In this document: piece after piece, positions 5,378 to 13,553 of the stretch
Position numbering within the stretch: position 1 is the stretch's first letter
Layout of the letters: every line of letters starts with the position of its first letter
Virus record (IMG/VR): IMGVR_UViG_3300003321_001124
Coordinates: 1 to 24,406 of that record
Direction: 5' to 3' (one strand)
Source: a virus
DNA length: 24,406 bases
Program-made: the position numbers and the translations under genes
The notes under the pieces: model-generated
The model's database searches: none
The model's input: the letters and a program-made list of their open reading frames with translations, nothing else
Told to the model about the DNA's origin: nothing

Positions 5378-7219
5378 TTGATTCAACCAATACCAATCCG
5401 GTTGGAAAAGGGTTCGGATGCTGAGAACCGTCTAAAGCGGTATCTTCACGACAAGGTTTTTAGCATCCGAACCGGGTTGAAACCTATACACGACAAGGTC
5501 GTGAAGTGGCGGCGTAACTATGAGGCACGGCCAGCAGAAGAAATCAGGGAATTTCCATTTCATAACGCCTCGAATGTGGTTGTACCGATTATTGCTATAC
5601 ATAGTAATACCCTTCTGGCTCGTGTTATGTCTGCTGTGGTCAAGACGCAGCCGCCGTGGAATTGTAAGGTAATATCGTCCGCGCAGCAGTTAAAGGAATT
5701 ATCAGGACTAGCGCCTGCACTTGAGCAGTTTTTAGGTTATGTTGCGTTTGAACCAAGCGAGCTTGATTTATATCGAGTTTACCATGAATGGTTTGGAGAA
5801 ACCATTCGTTACGGTACGGGAGTTGTCAAAAGTCCCGTCGTGCGGGAAATTGAAGATTCAGTTTTACCGGCAGGTGATGGGCTAGGGGATCCAAAAAAAC
5901 CCGAGTATATTACTACCACAGTTTACTCTGGTCCGCGACCGGAAAAAATTCCATTCACGGATTTTGGAATTTCCCCCACCGACAAAACAATCGAGTCTTC
6001 TGGCTTCAAATACCACGTTATCCATCTTCACCGGGAAGACCTTGAGGACAGAAAATACCGCGGTGTTTACGACCCTGCTGCTGTTGCCGATGTTCTTGGT
6101 CAGCCTGACCGTCAGTCCCCGCGTTATGTGCAACAGCAAATGGAATCCGATTCGGGCGCAAAAACAACCAGTGGATATGGTTGGGCCGAGTGGGATGTTT
6201 ACGAATGTTGGTTTAAATTCCGTATAGACGGAAAGCACAATGTTCGTTGCATCGTGTGGTATCACGAAAAGACTAATACCATTCTTCGGGCGTATTATAT
6301 GTACTATCCCGAAGAACCGTTCATCGCTGCGCGATTGTTTTACCGTGATGACAACTTCCACGGTTACGGATTTTGTGAAATGTTGGAGCCGATGACGGAG
6401 GAGATCTCCAACATTCACAATGGGCGGCTGGACAATCAAACGGTCTGCAATGCCAAGGGCTTCCGGGTTGACCCTGATAGTAAACTCCATCAAGGTTATC
6501 GGATTTTCCCGAGTTGTATGCTTCCCGGCGCAGAAGGCGAAATCGAAGCATTCTCACTTGGTGAAGTCGGAATGGTTCCTATCGAAGCCGAGAGGCTCTC
6601 GCTTGAGCTTGCCGAAAAGCTCACTGGTGTAAGCGGACCAATTCAGGGCGCTGGCGCGGGTTTCAACACCAAACGTGGTGTTTACAGCGCGATGGGCACG
6701 CTGTCACTTTTGCAAGAAGGCAACACCCGCACCGATCTGAACGTCACCGACATGCGCTACGCGGTCACCAAATTTGGCAGAATGCTCTGTCGTCAGTACA
6801 ACATGACTGGTTTGGGCGACCGCAAAGATGCTTTCGGTGAAATGGGTGAAAAGATCGAACTGGCGTTGAAGGCGCTTGAGCAAAAACAGATTATCATTCC
6901 AGTTGCCTCAAGCACCGCCAGTGTAAACCGTGAGGTCGAAAAACAGAATGATCTAATGTTGTCTGGACTGCTGGCTCGCCATTACCAACAAATCACACAA
7001 ATGCTCCAGGCAACAGCAGACCCACGAGTTCCGCCGAATATTCAGAAGTATGTGGGTGAGTCAATCATTTCCATGAACGAAGTTATGAAGATTGTTCTTC
7101 TTCATTTCGGCTTTAGTGAAATTGATAAGCTCATCCCTAAGCCGGAAACGGCTCCGCCTCAGACTGGTGGGATGCCGCCACAAGGCGCGCCGCAACAGCC
7201 ACTAACGGGGGTGCAATGA
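5378..7219 (+). CDS. Portal protein
   Basis: 613 residues; forms the dodecameric ring at one capsid vertex through which DNA passes. Recognisable portal features include the acidic/aromatic segment YYPEEPFIAARLFYRDDNFHG (about 308-328) followed by the helix EMLEPMTEEISNIHNGRLDN, a stem-like region after GPIQGAGAGFNTKRG (about 420-435), and a long helical wing/C-terminal barrel ending in a Pro/Gln-rich tail. It starts at TTG one base after the preceding stop, with AAAGG about six bases upstream; the next in-frame ATG would remove conserved sequence. Length and position after packaging and lysis genes fit short-tailed phages. Confidence 0.85.
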   Translation: MIQPIPIRLEKGSDAENRLKRYLHDKVFSIRTGLKPIHDKVVKWRRNYEARPAEEIREFPFHNASNVVVPIIAIHSNTLLARVMSAVVKTQPPWNCKVISSAQQLKELSGLAPALEQFLGYVAFEPSELDLYRVYHEWFGETIRYGTGVVKSPVVREIEDSVLPAGDGLGDPKKPEYITTTVYSGPRPEKIPFTDFGISPTDKTIESSGFKYHVIHLHREDLEDRKYRGVYDPAAVADVLGQPDRQSPRYVQQQMESDSGAKTTSGYGWAEWDVYECWFKFRIDGKHNVRCIVWYHEKTNTILRAYYMYYPEEPFIAARLFYRDDNFHGYGFCEMLEPMTEEISNIHNGRLDNQTVCNAKGFRVDPDSKLHQGYRIFPSCMLPGAEGEIEAFSLGEVGMVPIEAERLSLELAEKLTGVSGPIQGAGAGFNTKRGVYSAMGTLSLLQEGNTRTDLNVTDMRYAVTKFGRMLCRQYNMTGLGDRKDAFGEMGEKIELALKALEQKQIIIPVASSTASVNREVEKQNDLMLSGLLARHYQQITQMLQATADPRVPPNIQKYVGESIISMNEVMKIVLLHFGFSEIDKLIPKPETAPPQTGGMPPQGAPQQPLTGVQ

Positions 7220-7494
7220 TTAATATAGCAAAACGGGTTAAGAATCCAACCGCTCTGCTCCAACTCTTGGATAAACCAGAGGGCAAAGATTTGGTAAATG
7301 CCATCCAAGACGTAGGGTTGGATTTACTACTTCGTCTCCGTAAGGAGAACGATGAAAAAGAAATTTTCCGTCTCCAAGGAAAACTAGAAGTGGTCTCTGC
7401 CATTTCCGACTTGAAGAAGGAAATTCAATCACTTTTAGAAGGGAAAACAAATGTCGTTTTGGAACAAAAACGCGCTGCCGCCGGAACTGCGTGA
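7216..7494 (+). CDS. Small helical hypothetical protein of the head module
   Basis: 92 residues, mostly charged helix (GLDLLLRLRKENDEKEIFRLQGKLEVV) likely to form a coiled coil. It begins in an ATGA overlap with the portal gene, and its last 44 bases overlap the scaffold-like gene in another frame, an unusually long overlap here. It is not recognised; a scaffold accessory or portal-associated role is inferred from position only. Confidence 0.65.
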   Translation: MINIAKRVKNPTALLQLLDKPEGKDLVNAIQDVGLDLLLRLRKENDEKEIFRLQGKLEVVSAISDLKKEIQSLLEGKTNVVLEQKRAAAGTA

Positions 7495-8170
7495 TCTTCC
7501 TGCGGAAGAAATTGCGAAGCGCCTACAAAAGGCGAACGAATTAGAAACCGAGCTTACTCAGACAAAAGAGAAGCTCAAAACCACTGAAGGCTCGGTGACT
7601 TCGTTGCAGAGTACGGTAGCGGAGCTTCAGGAAAAAGTCAAGAACATTCCGCCTCCAAAAGGCGATGAACCGCCGCCAAAAGGTGATGAACCGCCTCCAG
7701 GCGCACCTGGTCTTGCCGACTGGCTAGCTGATCCGCAATCGGCATTCAATCGTGCATCACAGCCATTGGCTGCCGCTACACTCATTTCTGGCGCATTGAC
7801 GGCCAAGATGGTCGCCGCTGATTTCTTGCAAAAACAGGATGTGGTCAACCGGCGCCTTTGGAAGAAATACGAAGGCGAAGTCCAGCAGTTGATGGAGAAG
7901 ATCCCAGCCGAACGCCGCATCTTTCCACAGGAGTGGGTTAACCAATTCACCTTTGTAAAAGGGATGCACCTGGACGAGGTAATCAAAGAGGCGCAGGGCC
8001 AAGGCGACGCCTTTTTTGCCGAGTCGGCCACACCCGGCGGTAGCGGCATCACGCAGCCACCGTCCGACGACAAGATTTCTCCTGAGGAGGAGAAAGTGAT
8101 GCGGGCTTTGAAGATGAAGCCCGAGGACTGGATTAAACGGCGTAAGTCGTTGAAGATTCACAATGCCTGA
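7451..8170 (+). CDS. Probable scaffolding protein
   Basis: 239 residues. An N-terminal coiled coil (about 19-65) leads to a tandem PPPKGDEPPPKGDEPPP linker (67-83), then an Ala-rich and highly charged helical region, and a basic C-terminus (KPEDWIKRRKSLKI) typical of coat-binding tails of scaffolds. Position between portal and capsid genes fits a protein that templates prohead assembly and is later released. The ATG has AGAAGGG about nine bases upstream. No protease motif is visible, so any scaffold cleavage would need another enzyme. Confidence 0.65.
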   Translation: MSFWNKNALPPELRDLPAEEIAKRLQKANELETELTQTKEKLKTTEGSVTSLQSTVAELQEKVKNIPPPKGDEPPPKGDEPPPGAPGLADWLADPQSAFNRASQPLAAATLISGALTAKMVAADFLQKQDVVNRRLWKKYEGEVQQLMEKIPAERRIFPQEWVNQFTFVKGMHLDEVIKEAQGQGDAFFAESATPGGSGITQPPSDDKISPEEEKVMRALKMKPEDWIKRRKSLKIHNA

Positions 8171-8732
8171 TCTGAGAACACCAACAGTAACAAGAGCAAA
8201 CCTGCCGGCGACAGAAGCCCCTCAACCTGCGGATGCACCGCAGGCGGTTCCTGCCGTCAACGCGCCGGGAATTGGGAAGATCGTGGCAAAACCACTGTCG
8301 TCTCCCGACTTCCTTGGCATTAAAGCCAAAAATCCCGCGATGAGCGTTCGCTGGGTAAACCGCCTCTATGAGAACGGTTACCGGGTGGATGTGCACGCCG
8401 CGCAGGGTTTTGAAATCGCAAAGCCGGAAGACGTAGTGACGTTGGAAGGCAAGCCGGTGCCGCCATCGCTGGTGAAGAATGGCCAGTTGATCTTTGGGGA
8501 TTTGATCTGCATGATACTCCCCAAACCTGATTATTTTGGGGCACTTCTCAACAACCACAACAAGGCCGTCCGGCGCCTCCGCAAGGTCGGCATCCAGCAG
8601 CGCGGTGAAGCAATGATGGAGGAGGAACTGACGCAGGTTCCCGGCACCCGCTCCGACAAAAAGAAAATCGTTGTTTACTCACCTGGCGATGCTCATGAAA
8701 TCCAGACCGCCGTCAGGGAAGGGAGGCTGTAG
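8163..8732 (+). CDS. Head-module protein of unknown function
   Basis: 189 residues, overlapping the scaffold-like gene by eight bases. A Pro/Ala-rich N-terminus (1-45) precedes a compact domain starting KAKNPAMSVRWVNRLYENG (54-72), with further aromatic/basic segments and a C-terminal basic stretch (TRSDKKKIVVYSPGDAHEIQ). I have seen KNPAxxxRWVNR-like segments in uncharacterised head-module proteins but cannot name a function. A virion or assembly role is inferred from the neighbours. Confidence 0.65.
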   Translation: MPDLRTPTVTRANLPATEAPQPADAPQAVPAVNAPGIGKIVAKPLSSPDFLGIKAKNPAMSVRWVNRLYENGYRVDVHAAQGFEIAKPEDVVTLEGKPVPPSLVKNGQLIFGDLICMILPKPDYFGALLNNHNKAVRRLRKVGIQQRGEAMMEEELTQVPGTRSDKKKIVVYSPGDAHEIQTAVREGRL

Positions 8733-8734
8733 CC

Positions 8735-9292
8735 TTGGCTTCTGCTGTAATCTACGCAATCGGCTCACAGAGCGGCAACCAGCCGCGCATCCGCCGTATC
8801 ATCGAGAAGAACGCTCAGAACTTCCTGATGGGCGTTCCGGTGATGATTGACGCGCCTACTGGCGCGATCAAGGAGTGGGACGGCGCAACCACGCAGGCGG
8901 GCATTGCCGGTGTCTCAAAAGAACCGGCAAGTAACCTCGCAGCCACTGGCGTGAGACAGTTCCTGTCCATGCCAGGCGGTCCTGCGCCCAACCAGCCACT
9001 CGGGCAGAAGATTGCTCGTGGGGGCCCCTACAACGACGGTCGCATTGGCTTTGAGCTGGCCGACGAAGACATTCTGTTCTTCGCTCAGGTTGGTCCTGCC
9101 CAGGTGACTGCTGCTAACCTGGTCGGCGGCAACTTCGGTATGACCAAAGATGGCGACGGCCATTGGTTTGTTGATACCAACAAAGTTGCAGCCAACCAAG
9201 TTGTCTGTCAGGTCGTGAAACTCGATCAGGCAGACACCGTCCGCGGCGTTTGGATTGTGTTTCTGCCAACCGCCCAACAGTTGATGCTGTAA
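8735..9292 (+). CDS. Probable capsid decoration/cement protein
   Basis: 185 residues beginning at TTG with GGGAGG eight bases upstream and no nearby ATG. Composition is Gly/Ala/Val-rich with short beta-type segments (MGVPVMIDAPTGAIKEWDG, FELADEDILFFAQVGPAQV). A small beta-rich protein just before the major capsid gene is the usual place for head decoration (gpD or DUF2190-like) proteins. Family membership is not proven by eye. Confidence 0.6.
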   Translation: MASAVIYAIGSQSGNQPRIRRIIEKNAQNFLMGVPVMIDAPTGAIKEWDGATTQAGIAGVSKEPASNLAATGVRQFLSMPGGPAPNQPLGQKIARGGPYNDGRIGFELADEDILFFAQVGPAQVTAANLVGGNFGMTKDGDGHWFVDTNKVAANQVVCQVVKLDQADTVRGVWIVFLPTAQQLML

Positions 9293-9323
9293 AACTCCCT
9301 ACGGGGATTAAGGAGATTCCGCG

Positions 9324-10280
9324 GTGACAATGGTACGTGGGGAGTTCAGCCAGCTGTTAGCTCCTGGACTCCACGACATTTTTGTCCACTGGCTTGATCT
9401 GAAACAGCGCAAGGAAGAGTTTTCGCACATCTTCCACATGGAAACGTCCGACGGCGCTTATGAGGATGAAGTCGAATATGCGGCGATGGTGGGTGGAATG
9501 CCCGAGAAACCTGAGGGCGAAGCATTCACCTACGAAGACGCCGTTGAAGGCAACAGTAAGCGGTACGAGCCGCTGAGCTACGGGCTTGGCGTTCGCACCT
9601 CTTATGAACTCATCAAGGACGACAAGTACGGCCTCATTCAGCAGGTGCCGAAAGCACTTGCCAGGGCCGCGCATTTCACCAAAGAACAACTGGCGTGGAA
9701 CGTCATCAACTTGGGCTTCACCAGTTCCAAGACGATTGACGGCGCCACTTTGTTCTCTACACAGCACGGGCTTCTGGGCGGCTCTGCCGCTACGAATACC
9801 GGGCCTGGTCTCGGCAATGTCATCAATGCGCCTGGCACGTATCCCAATCGGCCGGCCACTGACGTTGATCTTTCCTTGACCGCGTTGCAGGCGGCGATCA
9901 ATACCTTCGAGCGCCTTATCGACGCCAGCGGTATGCCAATCAGCATCATTCCGAAGCTGTTGGTGGTGCCGCCACCGTTGAAGTACATTGCGCGCGAGAT
10001 CCTTGGATCGCCGCACAAACCGTACACCAGTGACAACGAAATCAACGCCCTCCTTGAGGAGGACTTGCACTATTTCGTCGGCCACTACCTGACCAGCGAC
10101 AGCGCCTGGTTCTTGCTTTCCGATAAGGAATCACATTCGTTGAAGTTCATTACCCGCGAGGAACTCGATGAGGATTTCGCCGATGACTTCGACACCAAGT
10201 CGGTCAAGCAGGTCTCCTTCATGCGCATCGTGCCTGACGTGACGAACTGGTTCGGCACATACGGGAGCAACGGACCGTAG
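9324..10280 (+). CDS. Major capsid protein
   Basis: 318 residues, start GTG with AAGGAG about eight bases upstream. The sequence resembles Mu gpT-type HK97-fold capsid proteins: N-terminal helix region (FSQLLAPGLHDIFVHWL), an E-loop-like acidic stretch (EAFTYEDAVEGNSKRYEPLSYGLG), a central spine-helix segment (ERLIDASGMP) and the closing block LHYFVGHYLTSDSAWFLL with SVKQVSFMRI. No N-terminal delta domain is visible, consistent with a separate scaffold gene upstream. GC and codon use are higher than in the portal region, as often seen for highly expressed coat genes. Confidence 0.85.
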   Translation: MTMVRGEFSQLLAPGLHDIFVHWLDLKQRKEEFSHIFHMETSDGAYEDEVEYAAMVGGMPEKPEGEAFTYEDAVEGNSKRYEPLSYGLGVRTSYELIKDDKYGLIQQVPKALARAAHFTKEQLAWNVINLGFTSSKTIDGATLFSTQHGLLGGSAATNTGPGLGNVINAPGTYPNRPATDVDLSLTALQAAINTFERLIDASGMPISIIPKLLVVPPPLKYIAREILGSPHKPYTSDNEINALLEEDLHYFVGHYLTSDSAWFLLSDKESHSLKFITREELDEDFADDFDTKSVKQVSFMRIVPDVTNWFGTYGSNGP

Positions 10281-10343
10281 TCCACGGCCGTTGTTCTCTG
10301 CCGTAAGTGTTTCAATCTTGAATGCTTGTGGAGGACAAGCGAA
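10281..10343 (+). promoter_or_regulatory. Gap with hairpin presenting the Shine-Dalgarno in its loop
   Basis: Between the capsid gene and the next start, GCTTGT (10324-10329) pairs perfectly with ACAAGC (10335-10340), leaving exactly GGAGG (10330-10334) as the loop. GGAGG lies nine bases before the ATG at 10344 and is its ribosome binding site. A weaker 5-bp stem (10284-10288/10300-10304) precedes it, without a T-tract, so it is not a convincing terminator. Confidence 0.5.
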
Positions 10344-11519
10344 ATGAAATTGAAGTTTTTGAGAAAGACTTTTCTCTGGTATCTACTCGCGGAAGTTCTC
10401 TTGGGCTTCCAAGGGTTGATTCCGCAACCAACCAGTCTGGCATACAGCCAGGTGTCGTTGCCAGTTGGGCAGTCGATCACGTTTTCGACTGTGGCACCGC
10501 CATCTAACTCCCCGCTTTTGACAAGCTCGCTTTCGTGTACCGGCTCCGCCGGTTCATTCTCTGCCGGCACATTGGTTGTCGCGTATACCTATACCGGCAC
10601 CGATTCCAACAGCGAATCGAAGGCGTCCAGCGATGGCGGGTCAACACTGACCACACTCGTCACATGCCCTGCGAACGGCACGTTGACGATTCCGTCGCCG
10701 CCTTCCCCGCCGGGGTGTTTCAACTGTGTGGGGTGGCGACCTTATGTCATCGCATCCACGAGCGGTACGGGTGCCGAGTTGTTGCAGACGATTACCTCAG
10801 CAAACTGCACTCTGGCCTCGACCGCTTCACTTACGTCCTGCGCGATTGGTTCCAGCTTCACTGAAACCAGTTTGGGCGCGGGCGCAGGCGAGCCATCAAA
10901 CCCTACACTGTTTACATCAGGCACGGGCGGTTTGGTAGCACAAACGCCGATCACTGAAAATAGCAACTACGCCAACCATGTGCTTTCGTGGGTAACCACC
11001 GGCACCGCCGCCACGTGCTCAATTGCTATACAAACAGCATCGACCCAGACTGGCTCGTTTACGACCATGACTGGCACGACGGCACAAACGTGTACGTCCA
11101 GTGGAGCGTATGAAATCAGTGGGCAAACTGCGAACTTTGTTCGATTAGGCCCATTGACATTCACCGCTTCTGGCTCGAACACGCCGTCAATTACCATTAC
11201 CTTAACCTCATCGCCTCCAGCGATTGGAACTGGGGCCACGCTTTCTTGCGGGAGCACCGGTTCGGGTAACCAAACATGCGCGCCCGCGGCGGGAGGCAGA
11301 TTCCAGACTTATGTCGGGTCATCTACCCTTGCTGCGAATACGGCGACGATTACGTTTCCTCTCGGTTTTACGTCAACCACTTCGTATTTTTGCGTGGCGA
11401 ATGACGTAACCACAAGAGCCAATCCGGTGCAAATGGTGCCCGCTTCGGCGACGACCGCGACGATTACCAATACAACCGGCGCCACTGATGTGATCCAATG
11501 GATTTGCACAGGTAACTGA
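10344..11519 (+). CDS. Cys-rich secreted-looking protein of the tail region
   Basis: 391 residues starting at ATG with GGAGG nine bases upstream; a TTG at 10326 would add six residues but lies inside the leader hairpin. Residues 1-33 look like a Sec signal peptide: basic MKLKFLRK, hydrophobic core TFLWYLLAEVLLGF, possible cleavage after SLA. The mature part is very rich in Thr, Ser, Gly and Ala, with about 12 cysteines spaced in pairs, and looks like serial beta-sandwich repeats. A cytoplasmically assembled phage protein should not need a signal peptide or disulphides, so it may be an exported decoy, a host-derived adhesin or a receptor-binding fibre. Confidence 0.6.
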   Translation: MKLKFLRKTFLWYLLAEVLLGFQGLIPQPTSLAYSQVSLPVGQSITFSTVAPPSNSPLLTSSLSCTGSAGSFSAGTLVVAYTYTGTDSNSESKASSDGGSTLTTLVTCPANGTLTIPSPPSPPGCFNCVGWRPYVIASTSGTGAELLQTITSANCTLASTASLTSCAIGSSFTETSLGAGAGEPSNPTLFTSGTGGLVAQTPITENSNYANHVLSWVTTGTAATCSIAIQTASTQTGSFTTMTGTTAQTCTSSGAYEISGQTANFVRLGPLTFTASGSNTPSITITLTSSPPAIGTGATLSCGSTGSGNQTCAPAAGGRFQTYVGSSTLAANTATITFPLGFTSTTSYFCVANDVTTRANPVQMVPASATTATITNTTGATDVIQWICTGN

Positions 11520-11521
11520 AC

Positions 11522-11794
11522 ATGCCTAACCAGTCACATTCCGGGATTCGTGGCGTACCGTGGTCTCGTTGTCAGCGGTGTGGTTTCGATTATCCTACGG
11601 ATAGGTTGGTTAGGCAAACTGGGGGCAAATTCGCAGGTTTGATTGTTTGCAGGGAAAAATGCCTCGACAACACACAAGTAGACCAGAGGCCATTTATTAT
11701 CCAACAAGTTTTGGAGAATAGCCCTGAAGAAATGCAGTTAGCGGATATCTTGAGAAACCCGCCCGACCCAACAACACCAAACGAAATTCCGTAG
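11522..11794 (+). CDS. Small zinc-ribbon protein
   Basis: 90 residues with a four-cysteine zinc ribbon: C17 and C20 (CQRCG), C43 and C47 (CREKC), separated by a short beta region with the TGGKFAGLIVC hairpin typical of small phage zinc-ribbon proteins in the head-tail module. It starts two bases after the preceding stop. The C-terminal third is polar with several prolines. Role unknown; a structural stabiliser or assembly factor is likely by neighbours. Confidence 0.65.
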   Translation: MPNQSHSGIRGVPWSRCQRCGFDYPTDRLVRQTGGKFAGLIVCREKCLDNTQVDQRPFIIQQVLENSPEEMQLADILRNPPDPTTPNEIP

Positions 11795-11802
11795 GAGCTT
11801 AA

Positions 11803-12459
11803 ATGTCACCACGTTACAGTGATCGAGTTTACAGTGACCAGCCACATGCAGGAGGGCTTATCCACCTCTGTGCCTTGGGGCTGAAAACCATCAATCAAGC
11901 TGGCACAGGACCACTGGCCTTTGCAAGAACTGCGGCTGGTGATTACCAGATAACAGTCCCTACGGGTGGCACATCAAGAATTGTCCTTGATTTCAGCGAC
12001 GTTGCGCTTCGCCGGGTGATCGAGTCATACCAGGCCGAGCAGGCTTTTCAAGAGCAATTCAACATGGCCCCACCTCCAGTGGGACGCCCGCCGTTTACCG
12101 GCGTTACGCAGTTCACCACGCCTTCGGCGGCTGGCCCCGCTAAAGGTATCAGAATCGACGACATTTTTCTGGAATACAGTGTAACAGGCGGCGCCGATCT
12201 TACCTCGATTACGCCATCGTTGAACAAGACGGTGTATGCTGAAAACGTCGCGCCGGCGATCACAAACTTTCCACTCACGGCAGTGGTTGCGCCACTGACA
12301 CAGCAAGCCAATCCACACATTGGAAAATGGACGGTGAATGCACCGGCATTTACCATTGATGATTTCTCCACTTTGACATTGGAGTGGACAATTGTGGTGG
12401 CTGGTGGCACAGCCAACGTTCGTGCCGGTGGAGCGCATATACACTTCAACTACAACTGA
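11803..12459 (+). CDS. Putative virion structural protein
   Basis: 218 residues, start supported by AGGAG seven bases upstream. It is beta-rich with many Thr, Ala, Pro and Val, including GIRIDDIFLEYSVTGGADLT and TIDDFSTLTLEWTIVVAG segments that look like a jelly-roll or immunoglobulin-type fold. No signal peptide and no motif known to me. It sits between a zinc-ribbon gene and small membrane/metal-binding genes; a minor capsid or tail-surface protein is the simplest guess. Confidence 0.6.
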   Translation: MSPRYSDRVYSDQPHAGGLIHLCALGLKTINQAGTGPLAFARTAAGDYQITVPTGGTSRIVLDFSDVALRRVIESYQAEQAFQEQFNMAPPPVGRPPFTGVTQFTTPSAAGPAKGIRIDDIFLEYSVTGGADLTSITPSLNKTVYAENVAPAITNFPLTAVVAPLTQQANPHIGKWTVNAPAFTIDDFSTLTLEWTIVVAGGTANVRAGGAHIHFNYN

Positions 12460-12471
12460 GAGGCACCCCCC

Positions 12472-12720
12472 TTGTTTCTCGAAGCTGCAAACGCCGCAAG
12501 CGGCGATTCGCTGGTACATTTTACATTGGGCGTTCCCACGCTGGTATTGCTGGTTGAACGCCTTTGGACGGTATTCTCGACCAGAAAAAATGGCGGCAAT
12601 GGTTATGCCATGATAGATCAACTGGTTAAGAGTTCCGAGGAACAAACCGAGTTACTCCGGGAACTTGTCATGAATAGTCGAGTGGAGAAGGAGTTAAGAC
12701 AGCGTGGCGCTCAACGTTGA
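12472..12720 (+). CDS. Small membrane-anchored coiled-coil protein
   Basis: 82 residues from TTG with GAGAGG eight bases upstream. One hydrophobic segment (about 17-33, FTLGVPTLVLLVERLW) is followed by a charged helix with heptad character (MIDQLVKSSEEQTELLRELV). The layout of short anchor plus cytoplasmic coiled coil is seen in some holins and small membrane effectors. It overlaps the next gene by 17 bases. A second holin-like role is possible but not supported by position. Confidence 0.5.
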   Translation: MFLEAANAASGDSLVHFTLGVPTLVLLVERLWTVFSTRKNGGNGYAMIDQLVKSSEEQTELLRELVMNSRVEKELRQRGAQR

Positions 12721-13084
12721 AATTCGGACGATCGACCACGGTGCCCAGCGGTACCCAACGGTTGGGGACTGGTATTATGATGGGGAGAAACTTGTAATAC
12801 TAGTCTCCGACTTAGGTGATTGGAAGAAAGAAGCTCTTGTTGCCGTACATGAATTGATTGAGGTGTTGTTGTGTGGGGCGCGTGGAATCACACAAGAACA
12901 GGTCGATCAATTTGACCAAAAATTTGAAGCATCAAGACAGGCTGGAAATGTGGACGAGCCGGGGGACGATCCCAAAGCCCCGTACCGAAAAGAGCATTTC
13001 TTTGCCACAAATATTGAACGCCTTCTTTGTACCGAGTTTGGGCTGGTTTGGGCTGATTATAATCAACAAATCGAGGATTTATGA
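12704..13084 (+). CDS. HELIE-motif protein, possible metal-binding/zincin-like
   Basis: 126 residues starting at GTG (AGGAG about 11 bases upstream). The central helix EALVAVHELIEVLLC contains H49-E50-L-I-E53, reminiscent of an HExx(H/E) metal site, and a second helix EHFFATNIERLLC could supply H98 and E105. The N-terminus (RYPTVGDWYYDGEKLVILVSDLGDW) is beta-type. I recall similar small proteins in other phage structural clusters, with no assigned function. It is not a canonical zinc protease because the second histidine is absent. Overlaps the next gene by an ATGA junction. Confidence 0.65.
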   Translation: MALNVEIRTIDHGAQRYPTVGDWYYDGEKLVILVSDLGDWKKEALVAVHELIEVLLCGARGITQEQVDQFDQKFEASRQAGNVDEPGDDPKAPYRKEHFFATNIERLLCTEFGLVWADYNQQIEDL

Positions 13085-13263
13085 TTATTTTTATTCATGT
13101 CTTAAACGAGCTTGACCGGCGTTCGATAGAGGTAGAAGTTCCACAAACTTCCATCGAAGATGCCGTGAAGGAGATTGTTAAAAACAACGGAATATTCATT
13201 CAATGGAATAATAATACATGTTGGATTCCTTACCATACAATGGTAGAGATTCGGACTATTTAA
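13081..13263 (+). CDS. 60-residue hypothetical protein
   Basis: A small protein with beta-alpha-beta-like pattern (MIIFIHVLNE, SIEDAVKEIVKNN, IFIQWNNNTCWIPY). It begins in an ATGA overlap with the HELIE gene, so it is likely co-translated. Base composition is more AT-rich than its neighbours. Not recognised. Confidence 0.55.
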   Translation: MIIFIHVLNELDRRSIEVEVPQTSIEDAVKEIVKNNGIFIQWNNNTCWIPYHTMVEIRTI

Positions 13264-13274
13264 GGAGTCATTAA

Positions 13275-13553
13275 ATGCCAAACAATTTTACGAGCAGTCC
13301 ACATACCATTGACAGTGTTATGGCCACGGCGTATCCGCCTGGTGTGGGTTATGTCTGGATCGAAGATATATCATGGACAGAGATGGTAAATGCCGGCGAT
13401 CAGTTGGTAATTAAAGATCGCAACGGTAATCTGATCCTTGACACCAAAGCCACCGGCGCGAATCAGTTTGAGCGTTTTGGTAAACTCAACCGCGTTAACG
13501 GTTATCAGATCACAGTCCTTGGCTCCGGCAAGGTAACTATTGTAATAAAATGA
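13275..13553 (+). CDS. Small beta-rich protein, coupled to the ATP-grasp gene
   Basis: 92 residues, with AAGGAG ideally placed before the ATG. The pattern GYVWIEDISWTEMVNAGDQLVIKDRNGNLILD is a two-layer beta domain I have seen in structural clusters of uncharacterised environmental phages. Its stop codon overlaps the start of the ATP-grasp gene (ATGA), so the two are made together. Possible roles are a small virion protein or a substrate of the neighbouring ligase; only the coupling is seen directly. Confidence 0.65.
   Translation: MPNNFTSSPHTIDSVMATAYPPGVGYVWIEDISWTEMVNAGDQLVIKDRNGNLILDTKATGANQFERFGKLNRVNGYQITVLGSGKVTIVIK

Noticed and set aside
5882-6493. 203-codon antisense frame within the portal gene
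   Set aside because: Shadow of the portal coding sequence, with no domain or start signal.
9357-10085. 242-codon antisense frame within the capsid gene
   Set aside because: It is a shadow of a strongly supported capsid gene; no antisense promoter or ribosome binding site seen, and composition is Arg/Val-rich as expected of antisense.
12025-12645. 206-codon antisense frame across two small genes
   Set aside because: Cys/Arg/Trp-rich composition, spans the ends of two well-started rightward genes, and has no motif.
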